Positions 33,313-42,559 of a DNA stretch of 54,769 nt are shown in pieces; within the stretch, counting starts at the first letter, position 1, and the number at the start of each line of letters is the position of its first letter. Where the stretch lies: NCBI RefSeq assembly GCF_021531075.1, contig NZ_JADYTJ010000017.1, forward strand, positions 1 through 54,769, written 5' to 3'. Under the pieces are notes generated by a model. The model ran no database searches, was not told the DNA's origin, and worked only from the letters and a program-made list of their open reading frames with translations. Source of the DNA: Bacteroides caecigallinarum. GTDB taxonomy: Bacteria > Bacteroidota > Bacteroidia > Bacteroidales > Bacteroidaceae. Made by a program: the position numbers and the translations under genes.

Positions 33313-33343
33313 TTGTTTTTTTCATAAAAAATGCTTATATTTG
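33313..33343 (+). promoter_or_regulatory. Promoter of the MgtC-like gene
   Basis: TTG at 33313-33315 is 20 bp from TATATTTG at 33336-33343, 19 bases before the ATG at 33363. Confidence 0.6.
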
Positions 33344-33362
33344 TGTATAAGCATATTGGATT

Positions 33363-34037
33363 ATGGAAATGTATATGGAATTCATATTAAGGCTGGTTGT
33401 GGCCAGCCTTATGGGAGTAATAATAGGCCTAGAGAGGGAATATCGTTCAAAGGAAGCCGGCTACAGGACTCATTTTCTTGTGGCTTTGGGCAGTGCCTTG
33501 CTGATGATAGTATCGCAATACGGTTTTTCGGAAGTTCTTGAAACAGACCTTGTAAGGCTTGATCCAAGCCGTTTGGCTGCACAGGTGGTAAGCGGCATAG
33601 GTTTTATAGGAGCCGGTACTATAATACTGCTTCAGAAGCAGATTGTACGCGGACTGACCACCGCTGCAGGGATATGGGCCACTTCGGGTATAGGACTTGC
33701 AATCGGTGCCGGTATGTATGTCATGGGAATTACTGCCACGGTGCTTTTCCTTATAGGCGTTGAGGTTCTGAATTATTTCTTCAAGGGAATAAGTCTGCGA
33801 AGTATGATTGTGGAATTTTCCACTTGTAACCAGGACTCTTTGAAAGATATATCAGCATTGTTCAGTTCCAAGAATTTCATCATAAGCTCGTATGAAATGG
33901 AAGAAAAGACTGATGCCAGCGGAAACATTATATATTATGTGACAATGGTAGTAAAGGCTAAGAAGATGAATGAAGAAGGCATATTGCTGATGTTGCTTCA
34001 TGATTTTCCTGAGATTACTGTGCATAGAATTATTTAA
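33363..34037 (+). CDS. MgtC/SapB family membrane protein
   Basis: A 224-residue protein with about four or five membrane helices. MgtC hallmarks are LEREYRSKEAGYRTHFLVAL, VSGIGFIGAGTI and GLTTAAGIWATSGIGLAIG. A soluble C-terminal ACT-like region (about 150-224) follows. Family members affect magnesium homeostasis and F-type ATPase activity. The gene is monocistronic with a strong downstream terminator. Confidence 0.9.
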   Translation: MEMYMEFILRLVVASLMGVIIGLEREYRSKEAGYRTHFLVALGSALLMIVSQYGFSEVLETDLVRLDPSRLAAQVVSGIGFIGAGTIILLQKQIVRGLTTAAGIWATSGIGLAIGAGMYVMGITATVLFLIGVEVLNYFFKGISLRSMIVEFSTCNQDSLKDISALFSSKNFIISSYEMEEKTDASGNIIYYVTMVVKAKKMNEEGILLMLLHDFPEITVHRII

Positions 34038-34054
34038 TGACAGAATAGATTTTT

Positions 34055-34118
34055 AAAACGTCAGGACATTTTAATCGAAACATCAAAGCGTTTTGAATAA
34101 AATGTCTTGACGTTTTTT
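34055..34118 (+). terminator. Terminator after the MgtC-like gene
   Basis: Arms 34055-34073 and 34096-34114 match at 18 of 19 positions and end in a TTTTTT run. The loop region also contains AAAGCGTTTT, which can form a small inner stem. Confidence 0.8.
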
Positions 34119-34313
34119 CTATGGTATCATGCTACGTGTGAAGCTGTTTTTATTCGTTGGTTTTAGAAAGTATAGTTTTTATATAATCAGTATTATGTTT
34201 AATTAGAAATTTGGGTTTTATTACTTCCCTTTTGGCACTATTGTTCATCAATACTCGCAATAATTTATTGGTTTTATTAGAATAACTGTATTCTTATATT
34301 ATTTCTGATGGCT
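34119..34313. other. Non-coding stretch between MgtC-like and dapA terminators
   Basis: Together with its flanking hairpins this forms a 379-bp gene-free gap (34038-34416). The stretch is AT-rich. One minus-strand ORF of 32 codons (34150-34248, Lys/Asn-rich) is open but lacks a promoter match or recognised family, so it is not called. I see no RNA gene. Confidence 0.5.
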
Positions 34314-34383
34314 GAGATTTCAAAATTTGAGATAAAAAGATATCCGGCTTGCAAATTTTGAAATCTCTGCAAGCCGGATATCT
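34314..34383. terminator. Interlocked double hairpin, dapA terminator
   Basis: Stem A pairs 34314-34329 with 34352-34367 (16 of 16). Stem B pairs 34338-34353 with 34368-34383 (16 of 16). The right arm of A is the loop of B, so the stems compete or form a pseudoknot-like fold. On the minus strand stem B is followed by TTTT, giving a terminator for dapA. Confidence 0.8.
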
Positions 34384-34416
34384 GAAAAAATTATTTTATT
34401 GAGTTTGGTTATGATT

Positions 34417-35310
34417 CTAGCATTTTACTTTTAATCCTTCCAGAACTTTGCGCATCTCTTCGTAAGTTGTGATTCTTGTTGGCACAAGTGGAAGTCTCAG
34501 TCTGTTTTCTATCATTCCCATCATGCTGAGCATAGCTTTTACGCCGGCTGGATTACCGTCGACGAACAGCAGCTTGAATAATTCCGTAAACTGATGATGA
34601 ATTGTCAGTGCGCTGTTATAGTCGCCTGCCAGTGCAAGTCTAGTCATACGGCTGAATTCGCGTGGGAATGCGTTTCCAATTACGGAAATCACACCTACAG
34701 CTCCCAGTGTTATCAGAGGGAATGTAATTCCGTCGTCACCTGATATGACATCGAAATTTGCAGGTTTTTTCTTGATGATTTCGTCCATCTGCGAGATATC
34801 GCCCGATGCTTCCTTTATGGCTACTATATTGTCGAAATCGTGTGCCAGTCTGAGTGTTGTTGCTGCTGTCATGTTTACACCCGTACGTCCCGGTACGTTG
34901 TACAGCACTATAGGAAGATTAGTAGACTGTGCTATAGCCTTGTAATGCTGATATATTCCTTCCTGCGAAGGTTTGTTGTAGTATGGCACTGCAATGAGCA
35001 ATGCATCCACTCCGGTCATATCATCGTTCTTTATAGTGTCTATAACCGTTTGTGTACAGTTGCTTCCCACTCCAAGAAGGATTGGTACTCTTCCGTTAAC
35101 TCTCTCTATTACAAGGGATTTTATCTTTCTTTTCTCTTCTGCTGTCAGTGTTGGAGTTTCTGCTGTGGTTCCAAGTACACATAGAAAGTCTATGCCGTTC
35201 TGTACCTGATATTCCACAAGTCTAAGTAGTGAATCGTAGTCCACGCTTCCGTCTTCCTTGAATGGCGTGATTAGAGCCACTCCCATTCCTTTCAATCTTT
35301 TTTGTATCAT
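34417..35310 (-). CDS. dapA: 4-hydroxy-tetrahydrodipicolinate synthase
   Basis: A 297-residue TIM-barrel aldolase joining pyruvate and aspartate semialdehyde, the first committed step to diaminopimelate and lysine. Motifs are LGTTAETPTL (Thr pair), the Tyr in YNVPGRTGVNM and the Schiff-base Lys in VAIKEASGD. The length is normal. It is transcribed alone on the minus strand, with a TAnnTTTG-type element (35340-35347) upstream and the interlocked terminator downstream. Confidence 0.95.
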   Translation of the reverse strand: MIQKRLKGMGVALITPFKEDGSVDYDSLLRLVEYQVQNGIDFLCVLGTTAETPTLTAEEKRKIKSLVIERVNGRVPILLGVGSNCTQTVIDTIKNDDMTGVDALLIAVPYYNKPSQEGIYQHYKAIAQSTNLPIVLYNVPGRTGVNMTAATTLRLAHDFDNIVAIKEASGDISQMDEIIKKKPANFDVISGDDGITFPLITLGAVGVISVIGNAFPREFSRMTRLALAGDYNSALTIHHQFTELFKLLFVDGNPAGVKAMLSMMGMIENRLRLPLVPTRITTYEEMRKVLEGLKVKC

Positions 35311-35339
35311 AATTTAATTATATACGCGTTTATTAGTTA

Positions 35340-35347
35340 CAAAAGTA
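35340..35347 (-). promoter_or_regulatory. -7 promoter element of dapA
   Basis: On the minus strand this reads TACTTTTG, 29 bases before the start codon at 35310. No -33 box was recognised. Confidence 0.5.
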
Positions 35348-35411
35348 CTAATATTTTCTTTTAAACCTATTTTTCTATCACTTTTTTTGGATAAGTTGAT
35401 ATATTTTTGAA

Positions 35412-37538
35412 TCAGAACAATTCCAATTGTATGTTTTTGTTTGATTTCTTCTTCTTGTCAGTATCAGCCGTTGTCGGAGATTCTGTCTTTTCTACACTTT
35501 CTTCCTTGGTTTCTGCTTCCTGACTAGCTGGTTGTGATTCAATCATACTAAGAAACTCTGTTTCGCTCATGATTTTTATACCTAGTGCCTGAGCTTTCTC
35601 AAGCTTGCTGGGGCCCATATTCTCTCCTGCCAGTATGAAGCTTGTTTTCTTAGAAATACTGCCCACATTTTTGCCGCCGTGCTTTTCTATGATATCCTTA
35701 TATTCGTCGCGTGAATGGACTGAAAATACACCGCTTATTACCACCGATTGCCCTTCCAGCAGGTTTGATACATTTGCTGTCTGTTCTGCATTCATCTCCA
35801 TTTTCAAACCTGCCGCCTTGAGTCTTTCTACCAGCGTTCTGTTTTTTTCGCTGCTGAAGAAATGTATTATGCTTTCTGCTATTTTCTCTCCTATTTCGTC
35901 TATGGCAACCAGCTGTTCTTTGGTGGCAGACATTAGTGTGTCTATATTTTTTACTGATTTTGCCAGCTTTTTCGCTACGGTTTCACCCACAAATCTTATT
36001 CCAAGAGCGAATATAACGCGTTCAAAACCCACTTGTTTCGAAGCTTCGAGCCCTGCCATTATGTTCTGTGCCGATTTCTCGCCGAACCTTTCCAGTCTGG
36101 CTATTTCCTCCTCTTTCAGCTCGTACAGATCGGCAGCATTGTCTATCATTCCTTCCTGATAGAACAAATCTACTGTTTCCGGTCCCAACCCTTCTATATT
36201 CATAGCCTTTCTGCTTATGAAGTGTTCTATTTTGCCCTTTATCTGTGGAGGACATGAGTCTTCGTTTGTGCAGTAGTGTGCAGCTTCGTCCTCGAATCTT
36301 GTGAGCGGTTCTCCGCACTCCGGGCAGTGTGTGATGAATTCCACCGGTTTGCTGTCTGCCATTCTCGATGCTGTGTCTACTCCTGTTATTTTAGGTATTA
36401 TCTCGCCGCCTTTTTCCACATACACCATGTCGCCTTCATGCAGGTCCAGACTAGCTATGATATCGGCATTATGCAGCGATGCACGTTTTACGATGGTTCC
36501 CGAAAGCTGTACAGGGTCAAGGTTTGCCACCGGTGTTATGGCTCCTGTTCGCCCTACCTGATATGTCACTTTCTGAAGTCGTGTGAGAGCCTTTTCCGCT
36601 TGGAATTTATATGCTATTGCCCATCGTGGTGATTTTGCTGTATATCCCAGATTTTTCTGTTGTCTCAGCGAATTTACCTTCAGCACGATACCGTCTGTAG
36701 CTACAGGCAGGTTCTTTCTTTCCGTATCCCAATACTTTATGAAGTCGAACACCTCCTGCAGTGTCTTTACCTTTCTTGTGGTGTCCGAGATCTTGAATCC
36801 CCATTTCCGTGCTTCTTGCAGATTTTCGTAATGTCCGTCGCATGGCAGATTGTCTCCCAGCAGGTAATAAAGGTAGGCATCAAGCTTTCTGGATGCCACA
36901 ACCGATGAATTTTGCAGTTTCAGTGTACCCGAAGCGGCATTTCTAGGGTTTGCAAACAGTGGCTCTTCTCTTGCCTCGCGTTCCTTGTTCAGCATTTCGA
37001 ACACATCCCACGGCATCAGTATTTCTCCTCTTATCTCAAAACTCTGCGGATAATTATCGCCTTTCAGAACTAGTGGAATTGTGCGTATGGTCTTCACATT
37101 GTCAGTCACATCGTCGCCTTTCACTCCATCTCCTCTGGTTACGGCTCTCACCAGTTTTCCGTCTTCATATGTCAGCGAGATTGAAGTTCCGTCGAATTTC
37201 ATTTCGCAGCATATCTCGAAATCCTCGTTCAGCGATTTCCTTACCCTTTCATAGAAGTCTGTAACTTCCTCCTCCGAGTAAGTATTACCAAGCGAAAGCA
37301 TGGGGTATTTATGCTCCACCTGTACGAAATCTTTGCTGATATCGCTGCCTACTCTCATCGTAGGCGAGTTCTCGTCGTATACTTCCGGATGTTTGGCCTC
37401 CAGATCCTGCAGTTCGCGCATAAGGTGGTCAAACTCTATGTCTCCTATCACCGGAGCGTTGAGTACATAATAATTGTGGTTGTGCGTGTGAAGTTCCTCA
37501 CGCAGCTTGTATATTCTTTCTATTTCGGGATTTGTCAT
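35412..37538 (-). CDS. ligA: NAD-dependent DNA ligase with C-terminal clamp-binding-like tail
   Basis: A 708-residue replicative ligase. The adenylation site is [11 protein letters not shown] (Lys nucleophile), the OB domain contains [10 protein letters not shown], the zinc finger [10 protein letters not shown] plus CTNEDSC, then HhH motifs and a BRCT domain (about 595-670, [14 protein letters not shown]). After the BRCT domain comes an acidic/Lys-rich linker of about 35 residues ending QLELF, which resembles the beta-clamp binding pentapeptide QL(S/D)LF. The tail makes it longer than the usual 670 residues. Clamp recruitment is inferred. Confidence 0.96.
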   Translation of the reverse strand: MTNPEIERIYKLREELHTHNHNYYVLNAPVIGDIEFDHLMRELQDLEAKHPEVYDENSPTMRVGSDISKDFVQVEHKYPMLSLGNTYSEEEVTDFYERVRKSLNEDFEICCEMKFDGTSISLTYEDGKLVRAVTRGDGVKGDDVTDNVKTIRTIPLVLKGDNYPQSFEIRGEILMPWDVFEMLNKEREAREEPLFANPRNAASGTLKLQNSSVVASRKLDAYLYYLLGDNLPCDGHYENLQEARKWGFKISDTTRKVKTLQEVFDFIKYWDTERKNLPVATDGIVLKVNSLRQQKNLGYTAKSPRWAIAYKFQAEKALTRLQKVTYQVGRTGAITPVANLDPVQLSGTIVKRASLHNADIIASLDLHEGDMVYVEKGGEIIPKITGVDTASRMADSKPVEFITHCPECGEPLTRFEDEAAHYCTNEDSCPPQIKGKIEHFISRKAMNIEGLGPETVDLFYQEGMIDNAADLYELKEEEIARLERFGEKSAQNIMAGLEASKQVGFERVIFALGIRFVGETVAKKLAKSVKNIDTLMSATKEQLVAIDEIGEKIAESIIHFFSSEKNRTLVERLKAAGLKMEMNAEQTANVSNLLEGQSVVISGVFSVHSRDEYKDIIEKHGGKNVGSISKKTSFILAGENMGPSKLEKAQALGIKIMSETEFLSMIESQPASQEAETKEESVEKTESPTTADTDKKKKSNKNIQLELF

Positions 37539-37561
37539 ATGATTTATGAATGTTAGATATG

Positions 37562-37569
37562 CAAATTTA
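37562..37569 (-). promoter_or_regulatory. -7 promoter element of ligA
   Basis: On the minus strand this reads TAAATTTG (TAnnTTTG), 23 bases before the ligA start. Confidence 0.45.
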
Positions 37570-37613
37570 GCAAAAAAACTTATCCTTCAGCCATAAGTAC
37601 CGGGGATAATATG

Positions 37614-37621
37614 TATTTTTG
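37614..37621 (+). promoter_or_regulatory. -7 promoter element of trmD
   Basis: TATTTTTG (TAnnTTTG) lies 41 bases before the ATG at 37663, divergent from the ligA element. Confidence 0.5.
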
Positions 37622-37662
37622 CAACTACTAACAACTAAAAACAAAAAACTCCCAAATTATAT

Positions 37663-38340
37663 ATGAGAATAGACATAATAACAGTTCTGCCTGAGATGAT
37701 AGAAGGCTTTTTCAACTGCTCCATCATGAGCCGTGCACAGAAGAAAGGAATAGCCGAGATACATATACATAATCTGCGCGATTATACTACTGACAAATAC
37801 CGCCGTGTAGATGACTATCCATTTGGCGGTTGTGCAGGTATGGTGATGAAGATTGAACCTATCGACCGTTGCATCACAGCTCTGAAGGAACAGCGCCATT
37901 ATGATGAAATAATCTTTACAAGTCCAGATGGCGAGAAGTTTGATCAGCCTATGGCAAACTCTCTCTCTCTTAAAGAGAATCTGATGATACTTTGCGGACA
38001 TTTCAAAGGGATAGACTATCGTATCCGCGAACATCTCATAACCAAGGAAATCAGTATAGGCGATTATGTCCTCACCGGTGGTGAACTGGCTGCAGCTGTC
38101 ATTGCTGATGCAGTGGTGCGCATCATTCCGGGAGTGATATCCGATGAGCAGTCAGCCTTGTCCGATTCGTTCCAGGACAATCTTCTTGCTCCTCCTGTAT
38201 ATACCCGTCCTGCCGAATACAATGGTTGGAAAGTTCCTGATATCCTTCTTTCAGGTCATGAGGCAAAAATACGTGAATGGGAGTTCCAGCAGTCGCTTGA
38301 AAGAACTAAACGTTTGCGTCCTGATTTGTTGGAAGACTGA
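37663..38340 (+). CDS. trmD: tRNA (guanine37-N1)-methyltransferase
   Basis: A 225-residue SPOUT-class methyltransferase that makes m1G37 in tRNA from SAM. Typical segments are [46 protein letters not shown] and [15 protein letters not shown], the last carrying the trefoil-knot SAM site. It is slightly shorter than enterobacterial TrmD. A single-gene unit facing away from ligA and convergent with pyrD. Confidence 0.95.
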   Translation: MRIDIITVLPEMIEGFFNCSIMSRAQKKGIAEIHIHNLRDYTTDKYRRVDDYPFGGCAGMVMKIEPIDRCITALKEQRHYDEIIFTSPDGEKFDQPMANSLSLKENLMILCGHFKGIDYRIREHLITKEISIGDYVLTGGELAAAVIADAVVRIIPGVISDEQSALSDSFQDNLLAPPVYTRPAEYNGWKVPDILLSGHEAKIREWEFQQSLERTKRLRPDLLED

Positions 38341-38367
38341 TTTTGTGAAAAAAGATATTTGAAAACA

Positions 38368-38412
38368 GAAATCCCGTGAAGCACTCAGTGATGCTTCACG
38401 GGATTTCTTATT
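38368..38412. terminator. Bidirectional terminator between trmD and pyrD
   Basis: GAAATCCCGTGAAGCA (38368-38383) and TGCTTCACGGGATTTC (38392-38407) form a perfect 16-bp stem with an 8-nt loop. T-rich sequence follows on the plus strand. Confidence 0.85.
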
Positions 38413-38441
38413 GTTTTCAGATAAACTTCTTTATCTAATCT

Positions 38442-39353
38442 TTATACCTCCAGCGCTCCGATAATATCACGCACTGAAGAATAACCGTGACGTTCCAGAT
38501 AGTCGTTGATACCTTCTGCCACTTTCACTGTTACGGCAGGGTCGATGAAGTTTGCTGTACCAATCTGAATGGCAGTAGCACCAGCCAGCATGAATTCTAC
38601 AGCATCTCTCCAGTTCATGATACCACCAAGTCCGATAACAGGGATGTTCACAGCCTTAGCCACCTGCCATACCATTCTCAGAGCTATAGGTTTCACAGCT
38701 GCACCACTCATACCGCCAGTGATGGTAGAAAGAACCGGTTTGCGTTTTTCGGCATTGATAGCCATACCCAGCAGAGTATTGATAAGTGAAACACTGTCAG
38801 CTCCTGCACCTTCTGCCGCACGTGCTATTTCAGTGATGTCCGTTACATTAGGCGACAACTTCACGATAAGAGTCTTCTTGTAAACATCTCTTACTGCTTT
38901 CACCACCTCTTCTGCACCTTTCGCTGTTACACCGAAAGCCATACCGCCCTGTTTCACGTTAGGGCATGAAATATTAAGTTCGATAGCCGGAATGTTTTCC
39001 AGTTCGTTTATGATACGTGCAGTTTCGGCATAGTCTTCAATCTGCGAACCAGACACGTTCACTATCATATTAGTCTTGATATCCTTGATTTTCGGATAGA
39101 TGTTTTCCACGAAATAGTGAACACCTTTGTTCTGCAGTCCCACGGCATTCAGCATACCCATAGGAGTTTCTGCCATACGCGGATAAGGGTTACCCTCACG
39201 ATGATGCAGAGTAGTACCTTTTACTATTATACCTCCAATCTTTTCCAGGTCTACGAAATCCTCGAATTCCAGACCGTAGCCGAATGTGCCCGATGCAGTC
39301 ATCACCGGATTAGCCATATTCAGCTTTCCTATGTTTACGCTTAAATCTGCCAT
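38442..39353 (-). CDS. pyrD: Dihydroorotate dehydrogenase B, catalytic subunit
   Basis: A 303-residue FMN enzyme oxidising dihydroorotate to orotate in pyrimidine synthesis (class 1B, NAD-linked through PyrK). Segments include [23 protein letters not shown], the active-site Cys region [23 protein letters not shown] and the FMN phosphate loops [11 protein letters not shown] and IQIGTANF. It overlaps pyrK by 13 bp on the same strand, so the two subunits are co-translated. Confidence 0.95.
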   Translation of the reverse strand: MADLSVNIGKLNMANPVMTASGTFGYGLEFEDFVDLEKIGGIIVKGTTLHHREGNPYPRMAETPMGMLNAVGLQNKGVHYFVENIYPKIKDIKTNMIVNVSGSQIEDYAETARIINELENIPAIELNISCPNVKQGGMAFGVTAKGAEEVVKAVRDVYKKTLIVKLSPNVTDITEIARAAEGAGADSVSLINTLLGMAINAEKRKPVLSTITGGMSGAAVKPIALRMVWQVAKAVNIPVIGLGGIMNWRDAVEFMLAGATAIQIGTANFIDPAVTVKVAEGINDYLERHGYSSVRDIIGALEV

Positions 39354-40117
39354 AATAACTTCTTATAATTAAATACAGGACCTTCTTTACATACACACAC
39401 GTGTCCTTCCTGAGTGTTCTCCACACAGCACAGACATGCACCCACACCACACGCCATAGTGTTCTCAAGCGACACTTCACATTCTATGTCGTTTTCCTTG
39501 GCATATTTTGCCACAGCCATCATCATTGGTTTAGGTCCGCAGGTATATATCATGTCGAATTTTGTAGTCTTCAGGATGCTGTGCATAGTAACATATCCCT
39601 TTTCGCCTGCCGAACCGTCTTCAGTAGTGGTATACACTTCACCCAATTTTTCAAACTGGTCCAGCTGAAGCAGGTCGTTGGCCGATCTTGCTCCAAGCAG
39701 GAATACAGGTTTGCATCCCATTTTCTTCAGAGCTTCGCCCATGTACAGCATAGGAGCAGTACCTACACCGCCACCCACCAGCAGAAGTTTTTTGTCTGAT
39801 TTTTCAGGCATTGAGAAACCGTTGCCCAATGGAAGAACCACGTTCACTGTATCACCTTTTTTCACTGTAGCCAGTTGTCTTGTTCCGTCGCCAACCAGCT
39901 GCACCAGGAACCAAACTTCGTTTGTAGTGCGGTCTACGTAGTTAATCGATATCGGACGTCGCAGGAAAGTAGTATTTGAACCATCAATTCTTATTTCCGC
40001 AAATTGTCCGGGAAGCATTTCAGGAAGTGGCTTGTCCTGTGTCAGCTTTATGAGAACATAGTTGTTGTGCAGACGTACGTTCTCTGTTACAGTCAAATCT
40101 AAAATGTATTTTTTCAT
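39341..40117 (-). CDS. pyrK: Dihydroorotate dehydrogenase electron-transfer subunit
   Basis: A 258-residue FAD/2Fe-2S protein that passes electrons from the PyrD FMN to NAD. The FAD-binding start is [10 protein letters not shown], the NAD motif [12 protein letters not shown], and the 2Fe-2S cysteines lie in [15 protein letters not shown] and [11 protein letters not shown]. First gene of the pyrK-pyrD unit with a good promoter upstream. Confidence 0.94.
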   Translation of the reverse strand: MKKYILDLTVTENVRLHNNYVLIKLTQDKPLPEMLPGQFAEIRIDGSNTTFLRRPISINYVDRTTNEVWFLVQLVGDGTRQLATVKKGDTVNVVLPLGNGFSMPEKSDKKLLLVGGGVGTAPMLYMGEALKKMGCKPVFLLGARSANDLLQLDQFEKLGEVYTTTEDGSAGEKGYVTMHSILKTTKFDMIYTCGPKPMMMAVAKYAKENDIECEVSLENTMACGVGACLCCVENTQEGHVCVCKEGPVFNYKKLLWQI

Positions 40118-40146
40118 AAAAAACCGGATAAAATCGTTTTGTTATG

Positions 40147-40177
40147 CAAAGATAGTGCAAACCGAATGAAGTACAAA
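40147..40177 (-). promoter_or_regulatory. pyrK-pyrD promoter
   Basis: On the minus strand TTTG (40174-40177) is 19 bp from TATCTTTG (40147-40154), a near-perfect Bacteroides promoter. The leader to the start codon is short (about 30 nt), leaving little room for attenuation. Confidence 0.7.
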
Positions 40178-40243
40178 GTGAAAACATGGTTTTCGACTTT
40201 TAATTCCGAGGTGCAGCCTATCTTATCCAAAGATACTAATTTA

Positions 40244-40260
40244 CCTTATAATATATAAGG
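40244..40260. repeat. Small inverted repeat downstream of the XRE gene
   Basis: CCTTATA-ATA-TATAAGG is a perfect 7-bp inverted repeat between the XRE stop and the pyrK promoter. It may be a weak terminator or an operator; no T-tract is present. Confidence 0.35.
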
Positions 40261-40310
40261 AGTCCTGAAATAGCGAATCCATCTTTTGACTAAAGAATCA
40301 GTTCTACTCA

Positions 40311-40772
40311 TCACTTATTTTCCGGTTTGAACACCTCGAATGTACCGTTATCATAGAAAATTCTTATTTCAGTTATTTTTGGTGCAGGCTTTTCTATATA
40401 CTTAATCTGCTCCTTTTCAGGTATTTGAGGGGTATAAACAGGCTCTTCTGACGGCTTCTCCTTGCGAAAATCAAAATAAAACTGCCCGTTGTCCGTATTT
40501 TGCAGATTCTCGTCGCTTTTGCCTTCTGTTCCATTTTCATAATCTTCGGTACTGGAGGCGCCTCCTGCATACATATCACCTTCGCCATACAGTATCCAGT
40601 TCAGGCTGATGTCCGGGAATGATTTGTGCAGACGTTTCACCATGTCAAGGCTTGGGTTATTCCTTCCGCTGAATATATGCGATAGCGATGACGTAGAAAT
40701 TCCTATCTTATCGGCAAACTCAGCATTGCTTAAGCCTGCCGAACGCATGATTTGGATTATTCTGTCCTTCAT
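40311..40772 (-). CDS. XRE-family helix-turn-helix regulator
   Basis: A 153-residue DNA-binding protein. The Cro/CI-type HTH occupies residues 3-60: SAGLSNAEFADKIGISTSSL, then SHIFSGRNNPSLDMVKRLHK and ISLNWILYGEG. The C-terminal half is acidic and Pro-rich (TPQIPEKEQIKYIEKPAPK), ending in a short beta-like EIRIFYDNGTFEVF. The operator array upstream and a TACAAATGTA site overlapping its start region suggest autoregulation. The neighbours (holA, pyrK) are housekeeping, so its wider targets are unknown. Confidence 0.85.
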   Translation of the reverse strand: MKDRIIQIMRSAGLSNAEFADKIGISTSSLSHIFSGRNNPSLDMVKRLHKSFPDISLNWILYGEGDMYAGGASSTEDYENGTEGKSDENLQNTDNGQFYFDFRKEKPSEEPVYTPQIPEKEQIKYIEKPAPKITEIRIFYDNGTFEVFKPENK

Positions 40773-40805
40773 TTACAAATGTATTTACTGTTTTATATGA
40801 CGTTA

Positions 40806-40837
40806 CAAAAGTAATCAATAGATTTTACAAAAACAAA
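40806..40837 (-). promoter_or_regulatory. XRE gene promoter
   Basis: On the minus strand TTTG (40834-40837) is 20 bp from TACTTTTG (40806-40813). It lies between two of the palindromes, so a bound regulator could block it. The start codon is 34 bases downstream. Confidence 0.7.
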
Positions 40838-40929
40838 CTTACAAGAATAAATGTAAAGTATACAAATGTAATTACAGTTGTCAACTGTAGAACGATTCTG
40901 TAATTTACATCTGTATCTCGTTTAAATAT

Positions 40930-40937
40930 TAACTTTG
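40930..40937 (+). promoter_or_regulatory. Possible plus-strand -7 element inside the array
   Basis: TAACTTTG matches TAnnTTTG on the plus strand but no gene follows before 42560. It may be chance or the start of a non-coding RNA. The -33 region shows no TTTG. Confidence 0.25.
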
Positions 40938-41396
40938 TAAATATTGCGTAAATATTTGATTATGTGTATATTATCATATCATATATGCCTGTATTGCTCG
41001 TTTTGCTGCCTTTATCAGCATTTGTCCGCATAAATATTCTAGTATATTCTAGGTTAAGTATTTTAATACCTTGGTAAACAGCAGATTATTTATTATTATA
41101 TGCAATGAAAATATATACATTTACAGAAATAAATAGATACATAAGTGTTGTATTACAGTTGTCCCCTCTACCCTATTACAATTGTATATCTGTTTATAAA
41201 TGGATATTTTTTGTCTCTTGATAATACACATGTAATCTTATTACAATTGTAATTTACAAAACTAAATCAGATTTTTCCATACATATATAAACAGATTTCC
41301 TGTTCTACACACAAATCGCTGAGAATTGAAAATTTTCGTCCAAATGTACAGATGGCTGTAAATTTTAAAATCTCGCACCATCATACATTTGTGCAT

Positions 41397-41428
41397 AAAA
41401 AAAGCCTTACCCTCATCGGATAAAGCTT
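41397..41428 (-). terminator. holA terminator
   Basis: On the minus strand AAGCTTTA (41421-41428) pairs with TAAGGCTT (41402-41409) with one G-U pair, followed by a run of T. It lies 27 bases after the holA stop and separates holA from the operator array. Confidence 0.7.
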
Positions 41429-41454
41429 CCTTCATGTGATATATGTGTGTAATA

Positions 41455-42459
41455 TCAGTGTAGAATGAAATAGACGAGCTCTCTCAGCAGTTCTCCTGCC
41501 GATAGTGATACATTACCTATTCCTTTAGAACGTGCGTCACAGAGCCTTATTTGCGTTATTATGTTCATCACCTTTACTCCTGAATATCTTCTCATACCTT
41601 CCAGATATTCTTTTGCCAGCCACGGCGATTTCAGCCCCAGATATGCAGCTACACCATTCTCCGATCTTTCAGGAGCATAATATGCCACCATAAGGTTCGA
41701 GAAATAGTTGAAAAGAATTGCCAGAGTCGGTTGTAGCGGATTGTTCTTCGGGTTATCGTTGAAGTATTTCACTATTTTGTTAGCCTTCAGTGTATCCTTT
41801 GCTATCAGTGCACTTTTCAGTTCGAAGTTGTTATAATCCTTGCTTATTCCTATGTTTCTTTCAATCTCGTCAGGAGTTATTCTGTTTTTGCCTTTAGGCA
41901 TTGTTATGATTAGTTTTTCCAGTTCCCCTGCCATTCTGTTCAGGTCATTGCCCACAAAGTCGGCCATCATCTCGGCTGCCTTGTCTTCAATTTCCATCTT
42001 TCTTCTTTTCAGGTACGACGAGATAAATCCCGGCAGCATATTCTCCTTTAGTTTTTTCGATTCAAAAACCACGCCGTTTTTTTCTATTTCCGCCACGATT
42101 TTCTTTCTCTTGTCCATTGCACCATGCTTATAGCAGAACACCAGTACAGTCGAATTTAAAGGCTTCTGCAGGTAGAATCCCAGTTCGTCCCACGATCTCA
42201 GGTTCTGTGCTTCCTTCACCATCACCACCTGCCTTTCCGACATCATCGGATATCTCTTTGCATTGTTCACTATGCTGGCCATGTCCGTATCCATGCCATA
42301 CACCACTGTCAGGTTGAATTCCTTCTCGTTTTCGTCCAGGGCATTGTCGGCTATATAGTCAGCAATCCTGTCTATATAGTAATCTTCCTCGCCCATCAGC
42401 AGGTATACCGGTTCAAACTTTCCGTTTTTTATGTTCTTGGCAATATCTTCGTACGTCAT
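41455..42459 (-). CDS. holA: DNA polymerase III delta subunit
   Basis: A 334-residue clamp-loader subunit that opens the beta clamp. The pattern includes the start YEDIAKNIKNGKFEPVYLLMGEEDYYIDRI, split here as KFEPVYLLMGEEDYYIDRI, then RYPMMSERQVVMVKEAQNL, ending helices NKIVKYFNDNPKNNPLQ and the C-terminal collar domain. Divergent AAA+ fold; no Walker motifs are expected in delta. It is transcribed away from the HsdR_N-domain gene. Confidence 0.9.
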   Translation of the reverse strand: MTYEDIAKNIKNGKFEPVYLLMGEEDYYIDRIADYIADNALDENEKEFNLTVVYGMDTDMASIVNNAKRYPMMSERQVVMVKEAQNLRSWDELGFYLQKPLNSTVLVFCYKHGAMDKRKKIVAEIEKNGVVFESKKLKENMLPGFISSYLKRRKMEIEDKAAEMMADFVGNDLNRMAGELEKLIITMPKGKNRITPDEIERNIGISKDYNNFELKSALIAKDTLKANKIVKYFNDNPKNNPLQPTLAILFNYFSNLMVAYYAPERSENGVAAYLGLKSPWLAKEYLEGMRRYSGVKVMNIITQIRLCDARSKGIGNVSLSAGELLRELVYFILH

Positions 42460-42504
42460 CTTTATTTTCTTATGTTATGATTTCAGCTTTTCAGGTCGTT
42501 TTAC

Positions 42505-42512
42505 TACTTTTG
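42505..42512 (+). promoter_or_regulatory. -7 promoter element of the HsdR_N gene
   Basis: TACTTTTG (TAnnTTTG) lies 47 bases before the start at 42560. Confidence 0.5.
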
Positions 42513-42559
42513 TACTGATAAATTTCCGTTACAAATTGTTGTCGGAACCTTACTTTTAA

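Larger units (their letters stand above)
40773..41396. promoter_or_regulatory. Array of TACA-N2-TGTA palindromes upstream of the XRE gene
   Basis: Exact TACA-N2-TGTA sites start at 40774, 40861, 40906, 41177, 41225 and 41242. One-mismatch sites start at 41154 and 41384. A 17-bp palindrome TACAGTTG-T-CAACTGTA lies at 40873-40889. TAAATATT recurs at 40923, 40938 and 40949. The whole 682-bp gap is gene-free by my reading. The sites are the natural candidates for binding by the XRE protein, an inference from position and symmetry. Confidence 0.7.

Noticed and set aside
34150..34248. 32-codon minus-strand ORF between MgtC-like gene and dapA
   Set aside because: Lys/Asn-rich composition expected from AT-rich DNA, no promoter match and no recognised family.
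40930..40937. Promoter of a plus-strand gene inside the XRE array
   Set aside because: Kept only as a low-confidence element: no ORF follows and no -33 box is present.
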